Shown: in pieces, positions 45,592 to 56,096 of the stretch | Layout of the letters: each line of letters opens with the position of its first letter | Numbering within the stretch: the first letter of the stretch is position 1 | Source: Pochonia chlamydosporia 170 | Taxonomy: Eukaryota > Ascomycota > Sordariomycetes > Hypocreales > Clavicipitaceae | NCBI RefSeq assembly: GCF_001653235.2 | Contig: NW_019154059.1 | Location: 1 to 57,525 of the forward strand | DNA length: 57,525 nucleotides | Direction: 5' to 3' | Made by a program: the position numbers and the translations under genes | The notes under the pieces: generated by a model | What the model was told of the DNA's origin: nothing | The model's input: the letters and a program-made list of their open reading frames with translations, nothing else | Database searches by the model: none

Positions 45592-47770
45592 ATGACACTG
45601 AATCTGCTTGTTCAGTCGACAGAGGCAGCCTTATCCGACAGATCTGGTGATCTGCCGGATTACCTCCACTCTGCACACCGCTTTTTAATCAACAATCACT
45701 ACCGGAAGTATCTCGAGAGAAATGACCAACATAAGGATGCAACCTACCTCGAGTACCTGCAGTCGTATAATCTCAAGACATGGAGGAGACTCGCTGCCAA
45801 CGCGAAGAAGAGAGTCCTGTCTTACTTTCCTCGGTACAGCTCTGTGGAGGCATCTCCCCAGTTTGATGACTTCTGCCGTGTTAAATTGATGATGGTTCAT
45901 CCCCATCGCTCTCCAGAGGAGTTGCTCACCGTGGGCGGGCAGCGGTTCGATTCGTTTCGCGGCTGCGTACAGGTTTTGCAGAGAGCAGCACCGTGATACC
46001 CATGCGGACGATCACTATGGTGAGCCAGATGCAAATGAACTAAGGGCAGAGGACGACGAATTTGAGCTTGAGGTCCATGAGGAGCCTGTTACGGACGAGG
46101 ACTGGCATGAACTCGCCCGCATGCTTCCCGACCGCCCGCTGGAGGAGGAGGACATCGACATGCTTGGCCGCCGAGACATCGACATCAATTATGATTGGGC
46201 CCCTCACGTTGGACGGTATACTGATGATGGTATTCTCAACGGCGACTACTGGAAGCAACGCAAGACGGGAAACCGCCTTGACCTTGACGTGGATCATCAG
46301 CCCTTGGAAGCCCGCGATTCCCTAAATCGAGATCAGCGCCTAGTGTACGATACGGTGATGGACCACTTTCTGACCCAGGAATCTTCTCAGCTGTTGCTAC
46401 ATGTAGATGGTGGAGGCGGTACCGGGAAGTCATACCTCATTAACCTGCTCTCGGCGCACCTCCAAGCCGCTGCTGCCGGGAGAGGGACACCTGTTTGGCG
46501 TGCCGCGCCCACTGGCGTCGCGGGAAATCAGATATCGGGCACTATGTTGCACTCCCTGTTACACCTTCCAATCAACAAGGACTTCAAGCCCCTCTCAGCC
46601 GTTGATAAGGTTCAGCTTCAGAAGAAGCTGAAGGACATCAAGTACCTGATCATCGACGAGAAGAGCATGCTGGGACTGCGTCAGCTATCATGGATCGATG
46701 ACCGTCTCCGCAAGGCGTTCCCGAATAGGAACGAGGAATTCTTTGGTGGACTAAGTATACTATGGGTGGCGACTTCTTTCAACTTCCTCCCGTGCTGCAG
46801 AAGCCGCTTTATTACGACAAGGAGGTACAAGGAGTGGAGATCAAAGGCAGGAACGCGTATAGACACTTCGATAAATCGGTCTTCTTGAAGGTTGTCCAGC
46901 GGCAACGGGGCGACGAACAGGACGCGTTTCGCACAGCTCTGGGGGAATTACGGTTGCTCCAACTATCGGTGAAGTCCTGGAAGCTCCTTTCCGGTCGGGT
47001 ACAGGGAAAGCTGGATGATCAAGAGGTCGCCATGTTCGCCAACGCCTTGCGAGTATACACCACTAAAGATATGGTGAACGAATATAACCACTACCACCTT
47101 GATTGCCTCAGCCGGCCAGTCATTCAGGTCAAGGCTAAGAATGTCGGCTTTGGCGCGGCTGCGGCCCCTGACGACAAAGCGGGCAACCTTCCGAAGCAGA
47201 TCCCTATATGCATTGGTGCCCGTCTGATGCTGACGTCTAACCTTTGGCAGCCAGTTGGCCTCTGCAACGGCGCTCGCGGTACAGTCTACGACATCGGCTG
47301 GGCACCTGGGGCTGATCCCATCCAAGACCCTCCCTGCGTCATCATGATGGAGTTTGACAAATACAGCGGGCTGGTGTTCCTGACCACCGCTGATGGCAGG
47401 AAGATTGTTCCGATTCTCCTAGTAGACAGGGACTTCCTCATTGGAGCCACTCTTTGCACTCGCACCCAGTTTCCCCTGATCGTATGCTACGCGATTACGG
47501 TTCACAAGTCCCAAAGGATCACCGAAGATATGATTGTTACGGACCTTTCCTGCCGGGACTTCCAGACTGGTCTCAGCTACGTAGCTGTCTCTCGTGTCAA
47601 AACGCTCGCGGGCCTAATGCTGGATGCGCCATTTGATCGTAATTACTTGTTTTATGAATCTTTATGAATCTGCCCCCGGTGGTATGAAGATGAAGCTGCG
47701 GGACCAAGAGTTTAGGAAACGGCAGGTTCTTACACGGAATCCCTATAAGGTAGACCGTGGTTCTGCATAG
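45592..47770 (+). pseudogene. Second Helitron-type Pif1 helicase, frameshifted and 5'-truncated
   Basis: The reading runs in frame 1 from 45592, shifts near 45965, shifts back near 46750-46765, and shifts again at 47661. It encodes the linker and helicase half of a different Helitron protein: LPDYLHSAHRFLINNHY, Walker A GGGGTGKSYLI (intact), LIIDEKSMLGLRQ (Walker B), GGDFFQLPPVL, and a C-terminal TVHKSQRITED/SYVAVSRVKTLAG block. No Rep nuclease part is present upstream. The last break is an exact 10-bp tandem duplication (TTTATGAATC at 47651-47670); removing one unit leads in frame to a stop at 47768-47770. It cannot make a full protein. Confidence 0.88.
45607..45640 (+). repeat. Dispersed motif ending TTATCCGACA
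   Basis: CTTGTTCAGTCGACAGAGGC plus AGCCTTATCCGACA is the same 34-base motif as 7757-7790, with two differences. Here it runs straight into helicase-coding sequence. Confidence 0.8.
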
Positions 47771-48242
47771 TTCTACGTGATTCAGCTCTGCTCGTGGCAA
47801 GAAGATATGCTCCAATATAGGCTCCAGTGATTAGATAATGTAATTGCTCTGTTTAATTGCTTGACCCCCGGACTCTCAGCCTTCGGCTGATACTATCCCT
47901 TGCACCGCCAGTCTAAACGCAAGGGGTGACGTAGTATTTTACACCGTCTTTGAAGTGTAATCGAGCTAGCTATGAGGGATGTGTAAACGGTCAATATATT
48001 TTTGCGCTGGCGAACATGTAGATAAATATGTAGCGACCCGTTTCGAACAGATAGACACTGGGTTCAGGTCGAATCCATCCGTCAACGCATAAGGAGTTCT
48101 TTACCAAAGCCTGGTGGATAGCGACGGCCTCGATCCCACCCACCAATCCTCCGTTCAACTGGGTCGACAAACGAACATAACTGAAGGTGCACGTGAAGCA
48201 AACTTGAACGCGCTGTTGTTTGCTCGGCAGGGAGTGGTCCTG
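47771..48242. other. Intergenic with two stem-loops after the helicase
   Basis: CAGCC/GGCTG (about 47878-47890) and CCCTTGC/GCAAGGG (about 47899-47927) form small hairpins 110-160 bp after the helicase stop. They could belong to a Helitron 3' end, but no CTRR terminus can be fixed. No gene is seen. Confidence 0.4.
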
Positions 48243-49166
48243 CTAATAAAGTCCACAGTCAAGAGGATACACCTCGCCTGCAAACGCATTCTTGCGGTTC
48301 GCAAAATCCACTCCAGGCTGCTGAATCGTGAAGTTGAAAGCCGATGGGGCAGCCCAATTTCCCATGACGTTTCTAACAGGGTAAAACTGGTCCTGAATCA
48401 TTTCGACATTGGTACACTTAATGTCCATGGAATGGCCAAAGGGTGCCTTCAGGAGTGGCTGGGCTTTAGAGATGGGCTTGCCATCGAGACAGCTAAATGC
48501 ATTGCCTTGGCCGAAAAAAATGTCATTTTCGTTGTCAGCTGAAGCGCAGAGTTGGTACGTCCCAGTTGCGGGGGCTCTATAGAAGCCGGAATAGACAAGC
48601 GTGAAGTTGTTGGCGTCCACAACAATTCCGCCGTTGGTCTCCCGGGTCCAGCCAGCCCAGTAGGGGAAACCGATTGATGGATTCGGATTGACCTGAGGCA
48701 AATTTGGAGGGTATTCACCAAAGTTCCAAGGGAAGAAAGTGACGTTGGTGAGAGACGAGCGAAGGGGGCTGAGGCCTTCGGTCAAGTAGTAGGAAGAAGG
48801 CTTGCTTCTTTCATAACCGCCAAATGAATTGGCATAGTAGTCAATGTTCAGCCCGGCTGCACCGCACTCGGCCTTGATCGGGCATGGACCACCCGGAGTG
48901 AGGGTTGGAGTGGCTGTGGGCCGGCTGGAAGTGGTCGAAGCACAAGTGGCCGCTACCAGTGGCGTCTCGACAATGACAGTAACAGGTCCGGAACAAGGTG
49001 TCACAGTTGTGCAGGTGGTAGTCGTTCCTGTCCAAGGGATAGTAGTGGTGTGTGTCGATGTAAGGCACGGCGTGGAGGTATGGAATGTGCGCTCCTCAAT
49101 GACGAGGGACGTTGCCGCGTGCCAGTAGGCTGCACCGAGCATGAGAGCTTGACGGATGACGGTCAT
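48243..49166 (-). CDS. Secreted GLEYA-domain adhesin-like protein
   Basis: This is a 307-residue protein. The chosen ATG at 49166 starts a signal peptide (TVIRQALMLGAAYWHAATSL); an open frame extends to 49229 but lacks that feature at its start. A TATAAA-like box lies about 85 bp upstream on the minus strand. Residues 25-100 are Thr/Pro-rich and probably O-glycosylated. Residues 110-300 form a GLEYA/PA14-like lectin domain (FTLVYSGFYRAPATGTYQL, ASADNENDIFFG, QFYPVRNVMGNW). Such domains bind glycans on surfaces in fungal adhesins. There is no C-terminal GPI signal or long repeat stalk, so it may be secreted rather than wall-anchored. No introns or breaks are needed. Confidence 0.85.
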   Translation of the reverse strand: MTVIRQALMLGAAYWHAATSLVIEERTFHTSTPCLTSTHTTTIPWTGTTTTCTTVTPCSGPVTVIVETPLVAATCASTTSSRPTATPTLTPGGPCPIKAECGAAGLNIDYYANSFGGYERSKPSSYYLTEGLSPLRSSLTNVTFFPWNFGEYPPNLPQVNPNPSIGFPYWAGWTRETNGGIVVDANNFTLVYSGFYRAPATGTYQLCASADNENDIFFGQGNAFSCLDGKPISKAQPLLKAPFGHSMDIKCTNVEMIQDQFYPVRNVMGNWAAPSAFNFTIQQPGVDFANRKNAFAGEVYPLDCGLY

Positions 49167-51336
49167 GGTGAAGAGAACAGAGTGAAAACAATAGTAACTG
49201 GTGAAGTCCGAAATGCTTGTCTGGATCAAATGTGGCAGGAACGCAGTGCCAATTTATAGGTACTGGGGCGGATCGTAATATCTTGTCCGGGCTTGATTTC
49301 GTCGCATATCTGACCACCAACTTTTAATCAGAAACGGCCAGATTCAGCTGAGCAGGGCCTACCAAAGGTCGTGTAGAAACACGTATAAGGATCCGTGCCA
49401 CCTGCAATATTAACCGAGATGCAGATACTAAACACTGGGACTGTCAGCACAATGCTGAGTTGCGTAACTACGATGCCGCTGGTTATGGCTAGCATGAAGC
49501 TTACCAGTTCGCGCTTGAGATGTGAAAGATAGTCCTTGCTCACCAATCGGATCATCAATCACCTTGTTGATTTGACGTCACTCAAGACTGCGACCGGACA
49601 ACCCGGCTCTTGCCGTCAACAACATAGAAGCAAAGGACCCTACAGCAATACATTGGTTAACGGTCGGCTCAACACCGAGAGGATCCTGTTGCTGCTCAAG
49701 CGTGGCACACGCACAAAGTCTAGAGAAAGCACCTTTGAAACCACTCTCCCCGGTTTAGAGTATCACCGCATACAGACCTGGACGGCGCATTCTGCGACAG
49801 GGATAACTGGCACTGGCCACCTCGTATTATGCAAGAGGTGATGAGATAGGATATCGAGTTGGAGCAGCAATCTGCTGGCCAAAAAACTGGGACTCGTATA
49901 TCAACACCATGAATAAGAACCACATCTCACCTAATAGGATAGGTCATACCGCAAAGCACAGCCGCAGAACTGTAGCTGAAAATTCGGCCGCTTTACGCTT
50001 GATCAAGTGTGTCTTCTAACCCGAAATGCACTGTACCTCTCGTCGTGATACACCCTAGCCACCAAGACTGTGCATCAGCCATATGTAAAGTAGTGTCCTT
50101 GTTTAGTTACTGCTGTTGCTGTGGCATTGAACGTCCTCTGCAGGAAAGACTCATGTCTCCCGACTTCGATTGATGTTGGAGGGAGATCAACATACCGAGA
50201 TCTGACATTCTCGCAGATGCGCCTTGTCGAGCTGACACAATGAGGACTTCCGATTATTTCTGTTCGCAAAACGCCGTCTAAATCCAGTCGTCGACGTCAC
50301 CGTATTTAGTGCCTTTGTGATTGCTTCGCCTGAGACTCTCTACCCGGCACGTTCTTCTATAGTCTCATTTCGGGTCCACATCATACCAATGGACTGATGC
50401 CGCCTTTGATCTCTGGATGGATCAACTATATTTGCATTGGAGTATCCAGTCTCTAGCAATCCGCACTTTACGCCCAGTTGCAGTTTGCTGCCTCACTCTC
50501 GCTATTCCTGATATCCAAAGTCATTGCCCTTACCTATGCAACATAATATTACCTCTGGCCAGATCACCGAGGTTAGTATGATCTTTGTCATAACCACAAC
50601 TTATCTGGTTCCCTACCTATCCTGGATAATTAGGGTCAGGCTGCTAGAAGCGCCCCGCAGGCGAGAAGCTTCGCGCACGCCAACTATCGTGCTGGTCTCG
50701 GCTGGCTCATTCTGTTGGGCCACTGGGCTACTCTTTGCCACCAGGCTTTCTAACCATACGCGTATTGTTTAGTTAAATCATATATTGCCCATATATTACC
50801 CATATACCTATACCATACGAGTTGAGGCGTATGGTCATATATGATCATACGCGGGCTAACCTTTCCCCGAGGTCAATTCTCCGTGATTGGATGTTCGAAC
50901 AACGTCGGACGTTGTCCAAAAGTACTTGTATCCATCTTAACTAGTTCTGCGGACACTTCTCCCTGTTTGAACCTTAGGAGGATACTTTACTCTACCTCAT
51001 TAGCAGCACGAACTATGTTTGATTTGCCTAGAACCCCAGATTTCTATTAATACCACCTACACATCTCTTCAACTGGCTGGCGAATCGTGAACATACTGGG
51101 CAGCTGTCCAGATCGCTCAGTCATGTCGTCTGACTTCGTACGTACGTCAGTGGAAAGCTCCATGTGAATACGGCCCTAGTCCGTTACGACGCGGAAGTTT
51201 GCAAGTATGAATGGCAGCACCTCTTTGTGGCAAAAAGTTGAGGGACTTGTGATACGTGATACTCGACATCAAAGAAGACCTTCTGGTCTCTTGCCGGCCA
51301 GCCTCTGTGTATGCCTGGCGACATCAAGCATCCACG
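49167..51336. other. Long intergenic stretch; one weak membrane-like ORF
   Basis: Mostly no gene is recognised. An 82-codon plus-strand ORF at 50524-50772 has two hydrophobic stretches (VSMIFVITTTYLVPYLSWII, and IVLVSAGSFCWATGLLF) and may be a fragment of a membrane protein. At 50750-50860 CATACG/CGTATG units recur in both orientations. The hAT element that follows should start in 51060-51250, but its terminus could not be fixed. Confidence 0.4.
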
Positions 51337-52154
51337 ATGAACTCATTCCTCGTTCGCACGCCTAGTGGCTTAGAGTCTACCGTAACTGCCACAACTGAGA
51401 GTGCTTCTCAGACTGCTGATAGTCCAGGCATACCACCCGCCGAGCCAACCAATTCAACTTCAAAGCGCAAACGCATGACTACGGCTGAAGCCACTTGGGA
51501 GCATACTCGACGGCCCCGGGCCACCGAACCCGAGCGCGGCGGGCCAAAACAAGACCTAGTGTTCTATTGCAAGTACTGCAACAGTCCACCGTACTCCACA
51601 TACGTGTCAACCACGTTCCGCAACCATCTACTGAAGGTGCATTCAGTTGAGGCCGCAAGCGCGGAACCAAACTCGACTAAGAAGGCGCGCACCAACCTTC
51701 TTAAAGGGGCGTTCAACAAAGCTGGGGAGATTGAGGTTGCGAAGCTTCAGGAAAGAGAGGAGCATGTGCTTCGAAACGCACTCAACAGAAAAGCCGCGAT
51801 GGAAGCTGTGGTCCAGTTGGTTACCGTACGCAATCTTCCATATAACTGCAATGCCTGGCCAGAATTGCATGCTCTACTCATGGCGGCAAACTACACGGCA
51901 GAAGACCTCATCAATACTTCTCACGGCCACATTCAAAAGCTCTGCTCAAACTCCTACGCGATCCACAAAGACATCCTTCGAAAGCGGCTTCAATCCTCAC
52001 CCAGCAAACTTCATCTCTCCGCTGACGTATGGAGCGCACCAAACCATAAGGGGTTTCTTGGGATATGCGCACAATTTATGCAGGAGGGCGAAATGAGTCC
52101 CTGTCAAGCACTCCTTGCCTTGCCTGAGCTTCCTGGCAAAGATGGCCCTGGGAG

Positions 52155-53173
52155 CAGGGTTGAAAGCAACTCCACTCAATCCACTGGGTGCTCTAGTGTA
52201 GTGGGTAGATCATAATCCACTGAGTATCTCAATATAGTGGATCCACTGGGAGCTTTTGTGGATTGGGTGGATTAGGTGGATTGGGAGTGGATTAGCAAAG
52301 CGCCCGGTGAAGGTATCGCCAACCGGACACCCGTCTTCTTGTTCCAACTTCCAAGTCGGACTTATCTCCAAAAAAGTGTTTACATCATGTCAAAAATCGC
52401 AAACAAGGTGAAAGTAAAGGTCAACAACGTCTGGTGCAGTCAGCGCGAATAGCGCGTCCAACGCGGCTACTTGGTTCCATATGTCCGTATCTTGTAGATG
52501 TTTCAGGTACTTCCCAACCAGTCTAATTTGTATGGATCGCCAAGTAACGAGAACCACATTGGCTAGAGTAATTAACAGGCCCCATGTCGCGCGGCTGACG
52601 CGATTTGTGTCGCCTTCAATTGTTCGCGTAATATTGGGATATTAAAGAATCCGAGCGTATTTTTTCGAATCATCTGGGCAAAGGCCATTGGATGGTTAAT
52701 ATCTTGTATTGTGAATCCGTAGTCAGTGTTGTCCAGCTGCAAGGGTACTCTGCGAGATATTGGTTTACAGCTTGAAAACGGACGAACTACTGACGATATG
52801 CAAAATGAGGTGGATTTTTTGAGCAAATCTTATCTTCACATATCGAAACTAGTATCATTAGAATGAGAAAATTAAGAACATTCAAAGAGCACTACATTTA
52901 TTATGTGCATTCTACAATTACACTGTTCAGAAGCTTCGTGGTGTTTTTGATACAGGGTGGCGGGATCGGTGGAATCGGTTGCTGTTAGGGTTACTCTGCG
53001 AAAATGTATGAGCGGGCTTAACTGCTCCTCTCCTAATCCACCCAATCCACCCACGACATCGTCCAGTGGACTCAGTGGATTAGCCAATCCACTAGGATTA
53101 GTGCCAGTGGAGTGGACGTGGAATCCACGAGTGGATCCACTGCGTGGACTGAGTGGAGTTGCTTTCAACCCTG
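52155..53173. mobile_element. Non-autonomous hAT-type element, 1,019 bp, insertion 1
   Basis: Termini are CAGGGTTGAAAGCAACTCC and its complement, with a perfect 8-bp target duplication CCTGGGAG at 52147-52154 and 53174-53181. Subterminal regions are packed with TGGATT/AATCCA motifs, typical hAT transposase-binding repeats. The interior minus strand carries coding-like frames without a transposase motif (near 52820-52575, DINHPMAFAQMIRKNTLGFF; near 52630-52390, KYLKHLQDTDIWNQVAALDA), perhaps a captured gene fragment with a frameshift. Confidence 0.93.
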
Positions 53174-53368
53174 CCTGGGAGTCATAGCGGGGCCGAGCAA
53201 TGGAAGCTCCTGCAGCCAGTCATTGAGGAATATGGTATTTCGCGCCAGATAGGCCATATTACAGGGGATAATCACGGTTCCAATGATGTGCTCTGTCGCC
53301 TATTGGGCGACTTTCTCGAAGGTCAAGGCATCGCATGGAATGCAAAGCAACGTCGGATTCGCTGCCAT

Positions 53369-54272
53369 CAGGGTGGTCATCAATTCCATTCCATCAATTT
53401 GACAGCGCAATTGAGTTACGTTGACTGCTTACTCAGCATTTTGCCAATGGAGTTGAAAAAGTTGATCAATGTCACGAGCAAATTGGGTTGATTTCATCAA
53501 GTTGAAGACGTTGAATCACCCACCCCCTGTCCAGGGACACAACGTGTAAGCACACGGCCTAACTACTTTCCTCCTCACCATCCCACATTATACTGTCCAC
53601 AACCTCTTCTGACACGTCAACTAACGCGTCGGCCGCTTCAATCAGCCCATTCCGCACCCAGTATCCCAATGTCTGCGTAATCCCAATTGTGCTGGCTTCC
53701 ATTCCGTAGAGGTGACATCGAAGCCATGCTGCCAGACCCACGACGTCTGCCTGCCAGCACGCGCAGAGACAGTGAAGCCTGGGAATTTATTCCATGGGAA
53801 GGCCTTCCAATGGTCGGGTAAGGGACTCGACTCAATCAGAGAAGCACTAGAAATGCTACAGTCTGAAGTTCGGCGTCGCTTAACTACTAGTTTTGGATCC
53901 ATTAGCTTCGCCTAGTAAGAACGAGGCGCAAAGGTTAAGGTTATGTTTTTGAAAGCAAGACCCCCACGCGCGACAGAGGAGACGCGCTTAAAGTACTAAG
54001 TGCTAGGTACAGCCGCCTTACGTATGACTATGCATATCCCACAGGTACTGGGTACAGGACTCCAAGAGTGGGGCCTAGTGGGGTATTGACTTCTACCCTG
54101 AACCGAAGCGAAATCCAGATGTTTTCAACGGGTTGTCAACGTTGAAGCCATCGAGGTGGAATTGAGTCCATCAACTGGAAGGCTATGTTGGGTTGATTGA
54201 ATTGATGCACGTGACTTCAATTTCAATAATATTGAAGGGGTTGAGGTTGAGGTGGAATTGATGACCACCCTG
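53369..54272. mobile_element. Non-autonomous hAT-type element, 904 bp, insertion 2
   Basis: Termini are CAGGGTGGTCATCAATTCCA and its complement, with a perfect 8-bp target duplication GCTGCCAT at 53361-53368 and 54273-54280. AATTGA/TCAATT and TTGAGG motifs crowd the ends. The terminal CAGGG matches insertion 1 but the rest of the termini differ, so it is a different family. The interior minus strand has an open frame near 53790-53560 (WLRCHLYGMEASTIGITQTL, then GYWVRNGLIEAADALVDV) of unknown identity. Confidence 0.93.
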
Positions 54273-54925
54273 GCTGCCATGGCCATGTTATTAACCTTTG
54301 CGTCCAAGCCTTTTTATTTATGGACAACAAAGAGGCTGTTCTTGAAGCTTGCAGGCAGATTGAGGAGATGGACCAAGCTTCATTCAGCATGGACATGATG
54401 CAGGATTGGAAGAAGCGAAAGGAGCGAAGCTGGAGTGAATTAGGTCCCCTCGGCAAACTACATAATATTGCTGTCCACATCAGAGCCAACGACTATAGAT
54501 ACAACTTGTTTCGGAAGCGAGCCGGCAAGGTCCTCGGGCTTGACAACGATACGCGCTGGAACTCATGGTACCTTCTGCTGGACACCGCTCTTGACAAGGA
54601 AGAGCATGTCAAGTGGTACCAAGACAAGCACTACGACACTCTTGTAGAAAACTACTTGTCACCACAGGATTGGCAGAATCTCCGCGAGACGCGGAACTTT
54701 CTACAGCCGTTTTGGAAGATAACCCTCCTTAATGAAGGCTATCGTTCAACGCTTGATCGTACACTATTCACGATGGATGTCCTTCACAGGCACTACCAGC
54801 AAGCATTCAACAAATACAAGTTGAACCAACAACTACTCGGTCCGATACTGACGAGTTGGCATGTCTTCGACAAATACTACCGGCTCTCTGACGAAAGCCC
54901 GGCATATGGTGCGGCGCTTATTCTC

Positions 54926-55571
54926 CAGTGCCGCCCGGCAGACCGTTCGAGATCGTGGCAGGCATCCACACCACTTCTCACGCTCACCGATGCCACAGGA
55001 TTTTTGCAAATGGGCTCTCGCTTCGCTATAATGGAGCGAAAACTGGAGTAGGCGCTTTCGAAGGTTTAAGAAGACTTCCATCACCAGAGGAGCGCAACAA
55101 CGTTGCTGGAAGTGAATATGCGCACCAGAGTGGCTTTGGGCCACAATATGCCTTGATTATCCTTCACACTTCCAGCCATTACCAGCAAAGTTTGTTTGAT
55201 ACTTGATGGCGGTCTTCAATGTTGCGAATCAGGGCGAAGGTTTCCTCCCAGTAAAGCAGGACGTTTCCGAAGCTCCCCGTTACTCACGACAGGGCAAGAA
55301 AGCCTTTGTTTGGAAGGAAGCCGGCTTGCTTCTTAGCATATCGACTGTCTCGGCGTTCATACCAGGCGTTCAATGATTCGAAATATCTACTAAACTGTGA
55401 AAATCTCTCTATACTCAGCTCTTCTAGCGAAGTCCCCCAAGCTCAAAGTGTTCCAAAGCGAGTAATTCATCTACTCAACCCCTCCTTCCCCCGCATGGAT
55501 TATGAACTCCCTTCCGACTCCACATGTTCAAGAACCTGAGGAACACCGGCTATTTCATGTTCACAATTCCA
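54926..55571. other. Unassigned flank of the hAT gene
   Basis: No gene is recognised. Sequence starts CAGTGCCGCCC at 54927 right after hAT similarity ends, which could be the terminus of a further element, but no matching end or 8-bp duplication was found. Confidence 0.35.
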
Positions 55572-56096
55572 TCACCACACTAATGAATGCTCCAGCGGTG
55601 TGCGCTGATCGGCATTTCCGTGTTGTCGTTGCTTGTCCGTGAACATTGTCGTACCGGAAATCTCATCCGATGATGATAGAGTGTTAAATGCGGATGCATT
55701 GCTAGGTCCACTGACCTGCTGATATGTCCAGGGACCAGGAAGTGCCGATACCGCAGGACCGAGAAACTGGGGGTGCCTTTCGACATGGTATAACTCATGG
55801 AACGGTGTCCACGACATGACGGCATTTTTAAATGTTAGACAAGTTCGAAGGTAGACAATCTCAGCGGTCAATGCTTGGTTTTGCGAGGTCAATTCTTGTA
55901 CCACTGGGTCACTGGCAGTCTGTAATTCCAGCTCTCTGACCGCGAATTCAAGTTGTGCGATGTATTGCTTGGTTCTCTGTCGAGCCGCGCGCTGGGCAAT
56001 TCGATCATGAGTTCGTTTGCGTTCTAACTTATCCGGCGTTAATGTAGCGGTCTGGCGAGATCCTTGCGGACGATTAGCAACGAATGAGCCTTGCAC
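55572..56096 (-). CDS. bZIP domain protein, 5' end unclear
   Basis: The minus-strand frame ends at 55572 and is open upstream to a stop near 56136 without any ATG in front of the domain. It holds a basic region (THDRIAQRAARQRTKQYI) of the NxxAQxxxR type with Asp in the usual Asn position, followed by heptad-like leucines (LEFAVRELELQ, then LTSQNQALTAEIVYLRTCL). This is a fungal bZIP DNA-binding protein. The C-terminal 100 residues are Ser/Pro-rich. An upstream exon is likely: the minus strand has ATG near 56331 and a GTAAGA donor near 56277, but no acceptor gives the right phase, so the start is unresolved. It may be truncated. Confidence 0.68.
   Translation of the reverse strand: MQGSFVANRPQGSRQTATLTPDKLERKRTHDRIAQRAARQRTKQYIAQLEFAVRELELQTASDPVVQELTSQNQALTAEIVYLRTCLTFKNAVMSWTPFHELYHVERHPQFLGPAVSALPGPWTYQQVSGPSNASAFNTLSSSDEISGTTMFTDKQRQHGNADQRTPLEHSLVW

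Larger units (their letters stand above)
51337..54925 (+). pseudogene. hAT transposase gene broken by two nested insertions
   Basis: ATG 51337 (NSFLVRTPSGL) begins a transposase with a BED zinc finger (FYCKYCNSPPYSTYVSTTFR, then HLLKVH) and the first RNase H-like block (LHLSADVWSAPNHKGFLG). Coding is interrupted at 52155-53173 and 53369-54272 by two foreign elements. Between and after them it resumes in frame: EQWKLLQPVIEEYGI, GHITGDNHGSNDVL, RRIRCHGHVINLCVQAFLF across the second join, GLDNDTRWNSWY, and YYRLSDESPAYGAALIL. The frame then loses hAT similarity near 54925, before the C-terminal dimerisation motif. So the gene has two insertions and a lost 3' end. Confidence 0.9.

Noticed and set aside
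47875..47930. Hairpins after the Pif1 helicase as a Helitron 3' terminus
   Set aside because: No CTRR followed by T at the expected distance, and no second copy in the window to fix the border.
48060..48085. GGTTCAGGTCGAATCC as a tRNA B box
   Set aside because: There is an extra insertion in the box, no A box at the right distance and no acceptor stem pairing.
54926..55050. CAGTGCCGCCC as the start of a third nested hAT element
   Set aside because: No matching inverted end or second copy of the 8-bp TTATTCTC flank was found downstream.
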